DNA of 25,505 nt from Galactobacter sp. (GCA_022712075.1 JALAHE010000169.1:1-25505), one strand, 5' to 3'; shown: positions 1-7,932, counted from the stretch's first letter. The notes: a model not told the origin generated them from the sequence alone. Made by a program: numbers and translations.

Positions 1-915
1 CTCCGGGGACATGTTGCCGATGGTGGCGCGGTTGGCCAGCGGCACGGCGCCGACACCCTCGCCGTAGAACTCGACGAACTTGCCGACGACGCCCTGCTCG
101 CGCAGCATCTCGGTGATCGTCAGCACCACGTCGGTGGCGGTGGCGCCGGCCGGGATGGAGCCGGAGAGCTTGAAGCCAACAACCTTGGGGATGAGCATGG
201 AGACCGGCTGGCCCAGCATCGCGGCCTCGGCCTCGATGCCGCCCACGCCCCAGCCCAGCACGCCCATGCCGTTGACCATGGTGGTGTGCGAGTCGGTGCC
301 GACGCAGGAGTCGGGGTAGGCGCGCAGCTTGCCATCGACCTCGCGGGTCATGACGGTGCGGGCCAGGTACTCAATGTTGACCTGGTGCACGATGCCGGTT
401 CCCGGGGGGACCACCTTGAAGTCATCGAAGGCGGTCTGGCCCCAGCGCAGGAACTGGTAGCGCTCACCGTTGCGCTGGTACTCGATCTCCATGTTGCGCT
501 CGAGGGCCGCCTCGTTGCCGAAGGCGTCGATCTGCACGGAGTGGTCGATGACCAGCTCGGCCGGAGCGAGCGGGTTCACGCGGGAGGCGTCACCGCCCAT
601 GTCCTTGACGGCCTCGCGCATCGTGGCCAGGTCAACAACACACGGCACGCCGGTGAAGTCCTGCATGATGACGCGGGCCGGGGTGAACTGGATCTCGACC
701 GAGGGCTCGGCCTTGGGATCCCAGTTGGCCAACGCGCGGATGTGATCCGCGGTGATGTTGGCGCCATCTTCGGTGCGCAGCAGGTTCTCCAGCAGTACCT
801 TCAGGCTGTACGGCAGCTTGTCGGCGCCCTCAACGGCGCTCAAACGGAAAATTTCGTATTCGGTGCCCTGGACGTCGAGTACGCCCTTGGATCCGAAGCT
901 GTCCACGTTGCTCAT
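1..915 (-). CDS. acnA: Aconitate hydratase (aconitase A), N-terminal 305 residues, cut by window edge
   Basis: Interconverts citrate and isocitrate through cis-aconitate in the cytoplasmic TCA cycle. The N terminus MSNVDSFGSKGVLDVQGTEY and the GTDSHT motif (residues 206-211, substrate/cluster-region loop of the aconitase superfamily) followed by NGMGVLGWGVGGIEAE are typical of the AcnA/IRP type rather than AcnB. The [4Fe-4S] ligand cysteines lie further C-terminal and are outside the window, so they cannot be checked. ATG at 913-915 is preceded by GAGAGGAGTTCC, a good ribosome binding site. The gene lies 127 bases downstream of the RNA methyltransferase on the same strand. That gap contains a hairpin and a TATTGT hexamer, so it may have its own promoter. 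Identification is very secure. Confidence 0.97.
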   Translation of the reverse strand, partial: MSNVDSFGSKGVLDVQGTEYEIFRLSAVEGADKLPYSLKVLLENLLRTEDGANITADHIRALANWDPKAEPSVEIQFTPARVIMQDFTGVPCVVDLATMREAVKDMGGDASRVNPLAPAELVIDHSVQIDAFGNEAALERNMEIEYQRNGERYQFLRWGQTAFDDFKVVPPGTGIVHQVNIEYLARTVMTREVDGKLRAYPDSCVGTDSHTTMVNGMGVLGWGVGGIEAEAAMLGQPVSMLIPKVVGFKLSGSIPAGATATDVVLTITEMLREQGVVGKFVEFYGEGVGAVPLANRATIGNMSPE

Positions 916-964
916 GGAACTCCTCTCGCCAGACTCCATCATGATGTCCACGCCGCAGGCGCTG

Positions 965-986
965 CCAGTGAGGGAAGCCTCACAGG
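965..986. promoter_or_regulatory. Inverted repeat in the acnA leader
   Basis: GTGAGG-GAAG-CCTCAC (968-983) extends through one A/A mismatch to outer CC/GG pairs. It lies about 50 bases before the acnA start and about 60 bases after the stop of the upstream methyltransferase gene. It could be a weak terminator for the upstream gene, a leader hairpin or a regulator site. On the minus strand a TATTGT hexamer (1020-1025) could be the acnA -10, placing this repeat inside the 5' UTR; I see no good -35. It does not resemble the AcnR operator known from Corynebacterium. Confidence 0.35.
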
Positions 987-1042
987 GCAACGCAAAGCGG
1001 ACGCGGCGGAGCTAACGACACAATACCGCCGCGCGGGACCGG

Positions 1043-2401
1043 TTACGCCCTGCGCAACACCGCCACTGTCTCGAGATGGTGCGTATGGGGGTACAGATCG
1101 AAGCCCCGCAGGCCCTCAAGGGTGTAACCACGGCCCGCAAAAAGGTCGACGTCACGTGCGAAGGAGGCGGGGTCACACGAAACGTAGACGACCTTCTGGG
1201 CTCCCGTCGCGGCGATCGCCGCGACGCCGGCCTTGCCGGCGCCGGCGCGCGGGGGATCAAGCACGACGCCGTGCGGCCGGGTTCCGGCGTGCTCGCGCAG
1301 GGCCCGCTCCACGCGGCCCTGGAGCACCTGGGCCTGCGGCAGGGCGTGAAGATTCTTGCGCGCGTCGCGGTGCGTACCCGGCGCGCCCTCGATGGAGAGC
1401 AGCGAGCCGGTGGGGCCTACGGCCTGCGCGAGCGGCGCCGAGAACAGGCCGGCACCCGCGTAGAGATCGAGCCAGTCCTCGCCCTCCTGGGCGCCGGCTG
1501 CGGAGAGCACGGCGTGGGTGAGCGTCTGCGGGGCGGTGCGGTGCACCTGCCAGAAGCCCTCGCCCGTGACACGGAAGGCGTGTTCGCCGACCTCCTCGCT
1601 CAACCACGTGCGGCCGCTCACGCGGCGCAGCTCGCCCGCGCCGTCGGCGGCGGCCCCCGCCGCCTGCGTCAGCAGGCCAACGGAGGCGCGCTCGCCCACG
1701 TGGCGGGAGACGCGGTTGGCGGCGGCGCCCGCCCGGCGCACCCCGGCGGCGTCGTGCGTTGCCGGCACCACGAGGACGAGCGGCGCGCCGCCTGCGGCGG
1801 GGGCGGCGATCTCCACGCGGCCCAGACCGCTCAGGTCCACCTCGGAGAGGCCAAGGTCGTTGATGGCGTCGACCGCCAGCGGGAGCACCGGCGTCTTGAT
1901 GAGCGTGTGGCTACGGGCCGCGCGCATGGCAAGTGAACCGCTGCGATCCACGCCGAAGGCGGCGCGCGTGCGCCAGCCGAGGCCGTCCTCGCGCTCGTCC
2001 TCGGCGGCTTCGACGCCCTCGAAGCCCACCTCGGACACCTCCGTCTTGGCGAGGCGGCGCAGCTGCTCGGCCAGGACGCGGCCCTTGAGTTCGCGCTGGT
2101 ACGGCAGCGCCAGGTGGCCGAACTCGGCGCCGCCTGGCACCTCGTCCGGCGTGCGCGCGGCGAGCGCATCGGCGGCGGCCCACGGGTGTTTCACGCGGTG
2201 GTCGGAGGCCTCGAGGACCTCGGTGACGTCGGCGCGCCAGAAGCGGTCCTTCTCCCCCGGCTCCGTCACGGCGACGCGGACGCGCTCGCCCGGCGCGCCG
2301 TGGCGCACAAAGACCACCCGGCCCTCGTGGCGGGCGACGGTGAAGCCGCCGTGGGCGACATCGCCGAGGGTGAGCTCGAGCTCGGTGGGGGCCTGGGACA
2401 T
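1043..2401 (-). CDS. TRAM-domain class I SAM-dependent RNA (uracil-5) methyltransferase, TrmA/RumA family
   Basis: Predicted to transfer a methyl group from SAM to C5 of a uridine in rRNA or tRNA. 452 residues. The N-terminal region (about 5-65) fits a TRAM RNA-binding domain. The C-terminal Rossmann methyltransferase has SAM motif DLYAGAGLFSAPL, then VVLDPPRAG, the catalytic nucleophile in VSCDP (Cys409) and the general-base Glu in HHLETVAVL (about Glu444). Cys409 is the only cysteine in the protein, so the [4Fe-4S] cluster present in E. coli RlmD is absent; the region that would hold it reads PGGAEFGHL. ATG at 2401 has AAGGAG 11 bases upstream. It follows the permease gene by 45 bases and is probably co-transcribed. 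Substrate (23S rRNA or tRNA) cannot be decided from sequence. Confidence 0.93.
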   Translation of the reverse strand: MSQAPTELELTLGDVAHGGFTVARHEGRVVFVRHGAPGERVRVAVTEPGEKDRFWRADVTEVLEASDHRVKHPWAAADALAARTPDEVPGGAEFGHLALPYQRELKGRVLAEQLRRLAKTEVSEVGFEGVEAAEDEREDGLGWRTRAAFGVDRSGSLAMRAARSHTLIKTPVLPLAVDAINDLGLSEVDLSGLGRVEIAAPAAGGAPLVLVVPATHDAAGVRRAGAAANRVSRHVGERASVGLLTQAAGAAADGAGELRRVSGRTWLSEEVGEHAFRVTGEGFWQVHRTAPQTLTHAVLSAAGAQEGEDWLDLYAGAGLFSAPLAQAVGPTGSLLSIEGAPGTHRDARKNLHALPQAQVLQGRVERALREHAGTRPHGVVLDPPRAGAGKAGVAAIAATGAQKVVYVSCDPASFARDVDLFAGRGYTLEGLRGFDLYPHTHHLETVAVLRRA

Positions 2402-2446
2402 GTGCTGCTGTGCTCCTTGAGGGAAGGGAAATCGACGCCGAACCGC

Positions 2447-4456
2447 TTACGCGGCGGGCTGGCTCGGATCGGCGGGGGCCGGGGTGGAGGCGGGGTGCTG
2501 CAGGCCGTGCCCCGTGGAGGCGAGCTGCCACGGGACGGAGGCGACCACGACGCCCGGCTCGAAGTGGAGGCGGGCGCGCAGGCGCAGGCCCGTCTGGTTG
2601 TGCACCAATTGCTCCCACCAGCGTCCCACAACGTACTCGGGGATGTAGACCACCACGAGGTCGCGGGGCCGGTCGGCGCGGCTCTGCCTGATGTGTTCGA
2701 GCAGCGGACCCGCGAGCTCGCGGTACGGCGAGGCGAGCACCGTGAGCGGCACGGGCAGGCCGAGGCGCTCCCACTGCGTGACGGTGCGGGCCGTCTTTTC
2801 GGGGTCGGAGTCGACCATGACGGCCTCGAGGATCTGCGGCCGGGTGGCGCGGGCGAAGGCCACGGCGCGCAGCAGGGGCTTGCGCAGGGTCGAGACGAGA
2901 ACGATGGCGTGCACGCGCGAGGGAAGCGCCGACACCGAGGTGGTGTCGTCGATCGCGAGCTCGCGGTCCACCTCGTCGTAATGCCGGCGGATGCTGAGCA
3001 TGCCGAGCGTGAGCACTACGATGCCGGCCACCGCGACCCAGGCGCCGTGGGCAAACTTCGTGGCCAAGACCACGATGAGCACGAGCGCCGAGAGCGCGAA
3101 GCCGGCGAAGGACAGCGCGCGCTTGCGGTGCAGGGCGGCGCGCAGGGAACGCCCCGCCGTGCCGCGCAGGAGGCGTCCCCAGTGCCGCACCATGCCGGCC
3201 TGGCTCAGCGTGAAGGACACGAAGACGCCCACCACGTAGAGCTGGATGAGGGCCGCGAGGCCGGCGCCGGTGGCCAGCACCAGGACGAGGGCCGCGGCGC
3301 CGAGGAGCAGGATGCCGTTCGAGTAACCGAGGCGGTCGCCGCGCGTGCGCAGCTGGCGGGGCAGGTAACCGTCGGAGGCCAGGTAGAAGGCCAGCTTGGG
3401 GAAGGTCAGGAAGCTCATCATTCCCGCGCTGAGCAGCACGAGGATCGTGACGAGGCAGAGCACCACCACGGGGAGGCCGGGGCCGAACACCGCCTGGGCC
3501 AGCTGCGCGAGCAGCGGCGTCTGCGAGGCCGCCGTGGGGTCGGCCGCCTCCGCGGCGGCCGCGAGCTGGGTCTCGGGCTCGGCGGCGAGGCGCACGCCCG
3601 TGGCCGAGGCGAGGAAGAGCACGCCGAGCGTGAGGATGGTCGCGACGACGCCGATCCAGGCGAGCACCCAGCCTGCGTTCTTTGCACGCGGCGCGGCGAG
3701 CGTTGACACGCCGGAGATGGGGGCTTCGATGCCCGTCAGCGCGGCCGAGCCCGTGGAGAAGGCGCGCAGCACCAGCACAAAGCCGGCCAGGCCCTCGATG
3801 CCGTCCGGGTAGCCGGCGGCCGGGGCGAGCGGTGCCGTGGCGCTCGGCGCGGCCCCGAGCTGGCCCGTCAGGGCGAGGACGCCGCCCACGATGAGCAGCA
3901 CCCCCACGGCCGCAACAAAGAGCACCGTGGGCAGCGAGCGGGCCAGCGAACCGCGGCCCAGGCCGCGCAGGTTCAGGACCACCAACACGGCGACGCCGAA
4001 GCCGGCCACCCAGCCCTCGTGTCCGGCCAGCGCGGGCACGGCCGCGCTGAGGTAGTGGGCCGCCGCCGAGACGGACACCGCCACGGTGAGGGTCAGGTCG
4101 ACGAGCAGGGCCGAGCCGACCACCACCCCGGCGCGCGGGCCGAGATTCTCCGAGGCGATCTGGTAGTCGCCGCGGCCCGAGGGATAGGCCCTGATCGAGA
4201 GGCGGTAGGAGAGGATCAGGACGGCCATGACCGCCATGACCGCCACGCCGACCCACGGGGCGAGGTGGATCGCGGCGAGTCCGGCCAGAGCCAGGGTAAG
4301 CAGGATCTCATCCGGCGCGTACGCCACGGAGGAGAGGGCATTGCTCGCGAGCGTCGGCAGGGCCACGCGGCGGCGCAGAGGCACAAAGCGCACGCGGCCG
4401 GTGATCTCGGGCCGGCCAACAAGGATGCGCTTGAGAGCGTCCAGGAACGTCAACAC
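2447..4456 (-). CDS. KimA/YdaO-type APC-superfamily permease, probable K+ importer
   Basis: 669 residues: about 12 membrane segments up to about residue 450, then a cytoplasmic C-terminal domain ending in a motif like WWEQLVHNQTGLRLRARLHF. The whole length resembles Bacillus subtilis KimA, a proton-coupled potassium importer, as I recall that sequence: SSVAYAPDEI, ALLVDLTLTVAVS, ALTGIEA and SNGILLLG line up in order. KimA substrate-site residues Tyr43, Asp117, Thr121, Thr230 and Glu233 correspond to Tyr46, Asp120, Thr124, Thr241 and Glu244 here, but Asp36 is replaced by Asn39. Annotation pipelines often call this family an amino acid permease. I chose GTG at 4456 because homologues begin close to MLTFLDALKR and a -10 hexamer sits 6 bases upstream; TTG at 4504 is the longest in-frame alternative. 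Divergent from two TrkA-type regulators, which fits K+ transport. Confidence 0.85.
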   Translation of the reverse strand: MLTFLDALKRILVGRPEITGRVRFVPLRRRVALPTLASNALSSVAYAPDEILLTLALAGLAAIHLAPWVGVAVMAVMAVLILSYRLSIRAYPSGRGDYQIASENLGPRAGVVVGSALLVDLTLTVAVSVSAAAHYLSAAVPALAGHEGWVAGFGVAVLVVLNLRGLGRGSLARSLPTVLFVAAVGVLLIVGGVLALTGQLGAAPSATAPLAPAAGYPDGIEGLAGFVLVLRAFSTGSAALTGIEAPISGVSTLAAPRAKNAGWVLAWIGVVATILTLGVLFLASATGVRLAAEPETQLAAAAEAADPTAASQTPLLAQLAQAVFGPGLPVVVLCLVTILVLLSAGMMSFLTFPKLAFYLASDGYLPRQLRTRGDRLGYSNGILLLGAAALVLVLATGAGLAALIQLYVVGVFVSFTLSQAGMVRHWGRLLRGTAGRSLRAALHRKRALSFAGFALSALVLIVVLATKFAHGAWVAVAGIVVLTLGMLSIRRHYDEVDRELAIDDTTSVSALPSRVHAIVLVSTLRKPLLRAVAFARATRPQILEAVMVDSDPEKTARTVTQWERLGLPVPLTVLASPYRELAGPLLEHIRQSRADRPRDLVVVYIPEYVVGRWWEQLVHNQTGLRLRARLHFEPGVVVASVPWQLASTGHGLQHPASTPAPADPSQPAA

Positions 4457-4468
4457 CACGCCAGGGTA
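4456..4468 (-). promoter_or_regulatory. Putative leaderless promoter of the KimA-like permease
   Basis: The minus strand reads TACCCT (complement of 4463-4468), six bases, then GTG at 4456. A TANNNT -10 at this distance puts transcription start on or next to the start codon. No Shine-Dalgarno sequence precedes this GTG. No clear -35 is visible. Confidence 0.5.
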
Positions 4469-4565
4469 GTCGCTTTGCCCCCGCGGCCCACGCCGCCGGG
4501 ACAAGCAAGGCGTGCGAGACTTAGGCCGTTCATCCCAGCGCTTTCAAGCAAAGGAGCCCCAGCAC

Positions 4566-5267
4566 GTGGCGCACTTCGTGATCATGGGTTGCGGCCGCGT
4601 CGGCGCGACGCTGGCCCACACGCTCGAGGACGACGGGCACACCGTGGCCGTCATCGACCGCGAGCCGACCGCCTTCCGGCGCCTGCGCCCCGGCTTCACC
4701 GGCAGCACCGTGACCGGGGTGGGCTTCGACCGGGACACGCTCAAGGAAGCCCGCATCGCCGACGCCTACGCCTTCGCCGCGGTGTCCTCGGGAGACAACT
4801 CGAACATCCTCGCCACGCGCGTGGCGCGCGAGCAGTTCCACGTCCCCCACGTCGTGGCCCGCATCTACGACCCGGGGCGCGCCGAGGTCTACCAGCGCCT
4901 CGGCATCCCCACGGTGGCCTCCGTGCGCTGGAGCGCCGATCAGGTGCTGCGCCGGATCCTCCCGGAGCACGCGCTCTCCGGCGACTTCCGCGAGGCCTCG
5001 GGCCGGCTCGTCCTGCGCGAGTTGCCGGCCGCTCCCCTGTGGTTCGGGCGCCTGCTCAGCGAGCTCGAGACCGCCCTCGGCGTGCGCGTCGCCTACCTCA
5101 CGCGCTTCGGCGAGGGCATCCTGCCCGGCGCCGACACCCGCTACCAGGAGGGCGACGAGCTGCACGCCATGCTCGCCGTCGACCGCCTGACCCAGATCGA
5201 CCGGCTCCTCGCCACGGCCCCCGCCAAGGCCGCGGCCCTGCGCGCCGAGCAGGAGGAGGAGAAGTGA
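4566..5267 (+). CDS. trkA: TrkA-family potassium uptake regulator, first RCK protein (CeoB-like)
   Basis: 233 residues with the RCK layout: an N-terminal Rossmann fold (GCGRVG, residues 8-13, nucleotide binding; acidic VIDRE at the end of strand 2) and a C-terminal RCK_C/TrkA_C region from about residue 140. Such cytoplasmic subunits bind NAD(H) or adenine nucleotides and gate membrane K+ transporters. GTG at 4566 was chosen because AAAGGAG lies 9 bases upstream and the protein then begins MAHFVIMGCG; an in-frame GTG at 4512 would add 18 unconserved residues. The stop overlaps the next start as GTGA, so the two RCK genes are translationally coupled. M. tuberculosis has the same pair (ceoB-ceoC) next to the same permease type. 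No TrkH/TrkG channel gene is in the window. Confidence 0.92.
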   Translation: MAHFVIMGCGRVGATLAHTLEDDGHTVAVIDREPTAFRRLRPGFTGSTVTGVGFDRDTLKEARIADAYAFAAVSSGDNSNILATRVAREQFHVPHVVARIYDPGRAEVYQRLGIPTVASVRWSADQVLRRILPEHALSGDFREASGRLVLRELPAAPLWFGRLLSELETALGVRVAYLTRFGEGILPGADTRYQEGDELHAMLAVDRLTQIDRLLATAPAKAAALRAEQEEEK

Positions 5268-5923
5268 AGGTCGTCATCGCCGGCGGGGGCTCCGTGGGGC
5301 TCTCGATCGCCCGCGAGCTGCTGCGCCACCACCACGAGGTGCTCATCGTGGACGAGAACGAACCGCCGACCGACCGCGAGGGCTTCGAGGCCGCCACGTG
5401 GTTCGTCGGCGACGCCTGCGAGCTCGTCACCCTGCAGCGGGCCGGGACGGACGAGGCGGACGTCGTCGTCTCCGCGACGGGAGACGACAAGGCAAACCTC
5501 GTGGTCTCGCTCCTGGCCAAGACCGAGTTTGGCGTGGGCCGCACCGTGGGCCGCGTGAACAACCCGAAGAACGACTGGATGTTCGACGACGCCTGGGGCG
5601 TGGACGTTGCGGTCTCCACGCCGCGCCTCATGACCGCGCTCGTCGAGGAGGCGGTCGAGGTCGGCGACGTGGTTCGCCTCCTCACCCTGCGCACGGGCGA
5701 GACCACGATGGTCGCCTACACCGTGCCCTTCGATGGGCCGGCCGTCGGGCGGTTCGTCGGCTCCTACCAGTGGCCGGAAGGCGTGGTCCCGGTGGCCGTG
5801 CTGCGCGACGATCTGCCGTTCGCCCCCTCCCCCGACGACGTCTTCGAGGGCGACGATGAGGTCTTCTTCCTCAGCACGCTCGAGGCCGAGCCGGCGCTGC
5901 GCGAGCTCATGCGCGGCGCCTGA
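5264..5923 (+). CDS. trkA: TrkA-family potassium uptake regulator, second RCK protein (CeoC-like)
   Basis: 219 residues starting MKVVIAGGGSVGLSIA, a Rossmann nucleotide-binding loop with GGGSVG, acidic VDENE after strand 2, and a SATGDDKANL segment typical of TrkA_N. The C-terminal RCK_C domain covers roughly 135-219. GTG at 5264 overlaps the stop of the preceding gene, and AGGAGG lies 7 bases upstream inside that gene's last codons. It is a second, divergent copy of the same fold, so the pair may form a hetero-oligomeric gating ring; that is inference. The likely membrane partners are the adjacent KimA-like permease or an unlinked TrkH. The gene is followed 16 bases later by a strong hairpin. 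Confidence 0.92.
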   Translation: MKVVIAGGGSVGLSIARELLRHHHEVLIVDENEPPTDREGFEAATWFVGDACELVTLQRAGTDEADVVVSATGDDKANLVVSLLAKTEFGVGRTVGRVNNPKNDWMFDDAWGVDVAVSTPRLMTALVEEAVEVGDVVRLLTLRTGETTMVAYTVPFDGPAVGRFVGSYQWPEGVVPVAVLRDDLPFAPSPDDVFEGDDEVFFLSTLEAEPALRELMRGA

Positions 5924-5938
5924 GCCGCCCCACCAGAC

Positions 5939-5983
5939 GCGAGAGGCGCCGGCCACCCCGACGGGGTGGTCGGCGCCTCTCGC
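5939..5983. terminator. Bidirectional hairpin terminator between trkA and the DUF3159 gene
   Basis: A 21-bp stem (5939-5959 with 5963-5983) with a 3-base loop GAC and a single G-U type mismatch. It lies between two convergent genes, 16 bases past the trkA stop and 43 bases past the DUF3159 stop on the other strand. The trailing run is short (TTT), as is usual in high-GC actinobacteria. Confidence 0.9.
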
Positions 5984-6025
5984 TTTGGTGACCGGCGGCG
6001 CGGCCGGCGGCAGACCTGGCCCGCG

Positions 6026-6817
6026 TCAGTCCTGGCCCGCGGCGGGCGAGCCGCCCGCCTGGGCCGGGTCCTCGCCGTCGGGCACTTCCTCACCGCTCTC
6101 CCCCGCGGCGCGCGCCGGGCGGGTGATGACCCAGGCCAGCGCGAGCGCACCCACGTACAGCGGCACGCCCATCACGAGGCGGGCGGTGCCGAGCAGCGTG
6201 ATGTCGTTGGCGAAGTACAGCGGCAGCTGCACCACGAGGCGCAGGAGGAAGAGCCCCACGAGGATCCACGTCGCCGCCGTGTAGACGCGCAGGCGGTCCC
6301 GGCGCTCGCGCCAGGCGATCCCCTCGCCATGGAGGAAGCCGAAGAGCAGGCCGCCGATGGGCCAGCGCACGACGATGGAGAGGATGAGGGCCGCGGCATA
6401 GGCCGCGTTGATGTAGAAGCCGGGGACGTAGTAGTCCCTGGCCTCCCCACCCACGCGGGCGAAGAGCGCGCAGACCAGGATGCCAACGAGCCCGGAGACC
6501 GCCGACATGACCTGCTGGCGGCGCACCAAACGCATCACGAGCAGCACGACGCCCACGGCGATGGCGGCGATGAGGGCGGGGTTGAGCGACTGCGTGCCGA
6601 TGAAGACGCCGAGGAACACGAGGCCGGGCGCGAGCGCCTCGACGAGGCCGCGCACGCCGCCCACGGAGGCGAGCACGTCAACGCGGCCGTCCTCCGACAC
6701 CTTGAGGCTCGAGCGCGCGGCCATGGAGGCCGCGACGTCGCGCATGCTCGGCGCGGCGGGGCGCTGCGCCGGCTCGCCCCCGGCCGGGGTCCCCGGCTCC
6801 GTTGGCTCCTGGCTCAT
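6026..6817 (-). CDS. DUF3159 family multipass membrane protein
   Basis: 263 residues. An Ala/Pro/Glu-rich N-terminal tail (about 1-50) is followed by five to six hydrophobic segments, among them LVFLGVFIGT, NPALIAAIAVGVVLLVM, VSGLVGILVCALFA, AAYAAALILSIVVRW, TWILVGLFLLRLV and VGALALAWVI. Conserved-looking motifs are WPIGGLLFG and DRLRVYTAATW. The function of DUF3159 is unknown; integral membrane location is clear from the sequence. Its ATG overlaps the stop of the OB-fold gene (ATGA), so the two are translationally coupled. The M. tuberculosis counterpart would be Rv2693c. It is the last gene of the leftward DUF3710/OB-fold/DUF3159 set and meets the trkA terminator. Confidence 0.9.
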   Translation of the reverse strand: MSQEPTEPGTPAGGEPAQRPAAPSMRDVAASMAARSSLKVSEDGRVDVLASVGGVRGLVEALAPGLVFLGVFIGTQSLNPALIAAIAVGVVLLVMRLVRRQQVMSAVSGLVGILVCALFARVGGEARDYYVPGFYINAAYAAALILSIVVRWPIGGLLFGFLHGEGIAWRERRDRLRVYTAATWILVGLFLLRLVVQLPLYFANDITLLGTARLVMGVPLYVGALALAWVITRPARAAGESGEEVPDGEDPAQAGGSPAAGQD

Positions 6818-7152
6818 GCGTTGTCCTCTTCCGCCTCAAGAATCTCGTAGCTCGGGTCGTACATGACCCGGTTGCCGCCCTCCGTGAACAGCATCCCGCT
6901 GCAGCGCAGCCAGCCGCCGGCGCCGATGCCGGGCACCCGGCGCTGGCCGAGCCACACGAGCTTGACGCGCTCCACTGGACGCTTGCGCCCACCCGGCGGC
7001 GCCGCGCTTGGCGCCAGCACGGCGGAGAAGACCGGGGCCTGCCGCGAGGAGGGGTAGGTGACGGCCGCGACGTAGCCGCGCAGCTGGACCTTTCCCCGCC
7101 CGGGCAACGACTCCCAGCCGGCCTCCCCGCCGGGTGCGGCGCTTTCAGCCAA
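6814..7152 (-). CDS. Small OB-fold nucleic-acid-binding domain protein
   Basis: 112 residues. The segment VQLRGYVAAVTYPS ... VERVKLVWLGQRRVPGIGAGGWLRCSGML reads as a five-strand OB-fold of the kind found in the actinobacterial RecG-like 'OB-fold domain-containing protein' family (Rv2694c type). The end NRVMYDPSYEIL matches that family as I remember it. I place the start at TTG 7152: it overlaps the last codons of the DUF3710 gene, GGAG lies about 10 bases upstream, and the resulting length fits the family. An in-frame start at 7254 would add 34 basic residues encoded antiframe in the DUF3710 gene and is unlikely. The TGA stop overlaps the DUF3159 start by four bases. Binding partner (RNA or DNA) is unknown. 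Confidence 0.82.
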   Translation of the reverse strand: MAESAAPGGEAGWESLPGRGKVQLRGYVAAVTYPSSRQAPVFSAVLAPSAAPPGGRKRPVERVKLVWLGQRRVPGIGAGGWLRCSGMLFTEGGNRVMYDPSYEILEAEEDNA

Positions 7153-7930
7153 TCTGCGTGATCTCCGGGCCGCGCTCGGGGCGCTCCTCCGAGGAGGGAT
7201 CGGCCGGGGCGGCGTCGGCGTCTGGTGCGTCCGCCGCGAGCACGGGCTCGGCATCGGCCTGCGGCATGCGCAGGGGCAGCAGCTCGGTGGGCGCCATGGG
7301 CGTCTGGCCGCGATCGACGATCACGCCGCCGACGAGGTCCTCGAGGACCTGGGCCGCCTCCTCGTTGATGGCCGCCGGGCCACCGAAGACGGCACGCAGG
7401 AACCAGCGCGGGCCGTCCACGCCCACGAAGCGGGCGATCATGGTGCCCGCCTCGCCGTCGGGGCCCTCCATGGGCACGCGGGCCAGGATCTCCGGGCCGA
7501 AGCGGCCGTCGCGGCGATCCGTGCGGCCGCCCTGGGCCGTCACGGACTGGTCGATCTGGGAGGAGATGCCCTCCCACAGGCCCTCCGACTTGGGGGCGGC
7601 AAACGCCTGCAGCTGGACGCGGGAGCCCTCGAGCTCCACGGCCACCGAGACGACCTGTTGGGAGTTCTGCTCGACCTCGAGGTTCAGGTTCATGCCCTGC
7701 ACGATCGGCAGGCGCAGCGACCCGAGATCGATCATGCCCTCCACGTCATCGCTCGCCTCGGAGGCATCCAGCGGGCCGCGGCTGCGGTCGGTCTTGGCTG
7801 GCTTGGCGTGGCCGGCGGTGGCGGCGGCCTCCGCGGGGGCCTCGTCCGTGTCCTCGGCCTCCGGGGCGGCGGTCTCGACGACCTCGAGCTCCTCGACGGC
7901 CTCTGCGTTCTTCTTCTTGCGCCCGAACAT
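7145..7930 (-). CDS. DUF3710 domain-containing protein
   Basis: 261 residues with a basic start MFGRKKKNAE, an acidic Ala/Glu-rich linker (about 11-62) and the DUF3710 core from about residue 66 (DLGSLRLPIVQGMNLNLEV, later VDGPRWFLRAVFGGPAA and DLVGGVIVDRG). The C terminus is again disordered-looking and acidic. No enzymatic motif is visible and the family has no established function; I see no signal peptide or membrane segment. ATG at 7930 was preferred because AGGAAGG lies about 6 bases upstream; an in-frame ATG at 7936 would have the site abutting it. It starts 2 bases after the dut stop, so dut and this gene are one transcript. M. tuberculosis Rv2696c is the corresponding gene. Confidence 0.9.
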   Translation of the reverse strand: MFGRKKKNAEAVEELEVVETAAPEAEDTDEAPAEAAATAGHAKPAKTDRSRGPLDASEASDDVEGMIDLGSLRLPIVQGMNLNLEVEQNSQQVVSVAVELEGSRVQLQAFAAPKSEGLWEGISSQIDQSVTAQGGRTDRRDGRFGPEILARVPMEGPDGEAGTMIARFVGVDGPRWFLRAVFGGPAAINEEAAQVLEDLVGGVIVDRGQTPMAPTELLPLRMPQADAEPVLAADAPDADAAPADPSSEERPERGPEITQIG

Positions 7931-7932
7931 CC

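Noticed and set aside
286..1521. A 411-codon rightward open frame opposite acnA and the methyltransferase
   Set aside because: It crosses the gap between two certain leftward genes and shows no recognisable domain; it is an antisense shadow.
4019..5263. Upstream extension of the second RCK frame through the first RCK gene and into the permease gene
   Set aside because: The region is fully explained by the first RCK protein in another frame; the GTG at 5264 with AGGAGG is the proper start.
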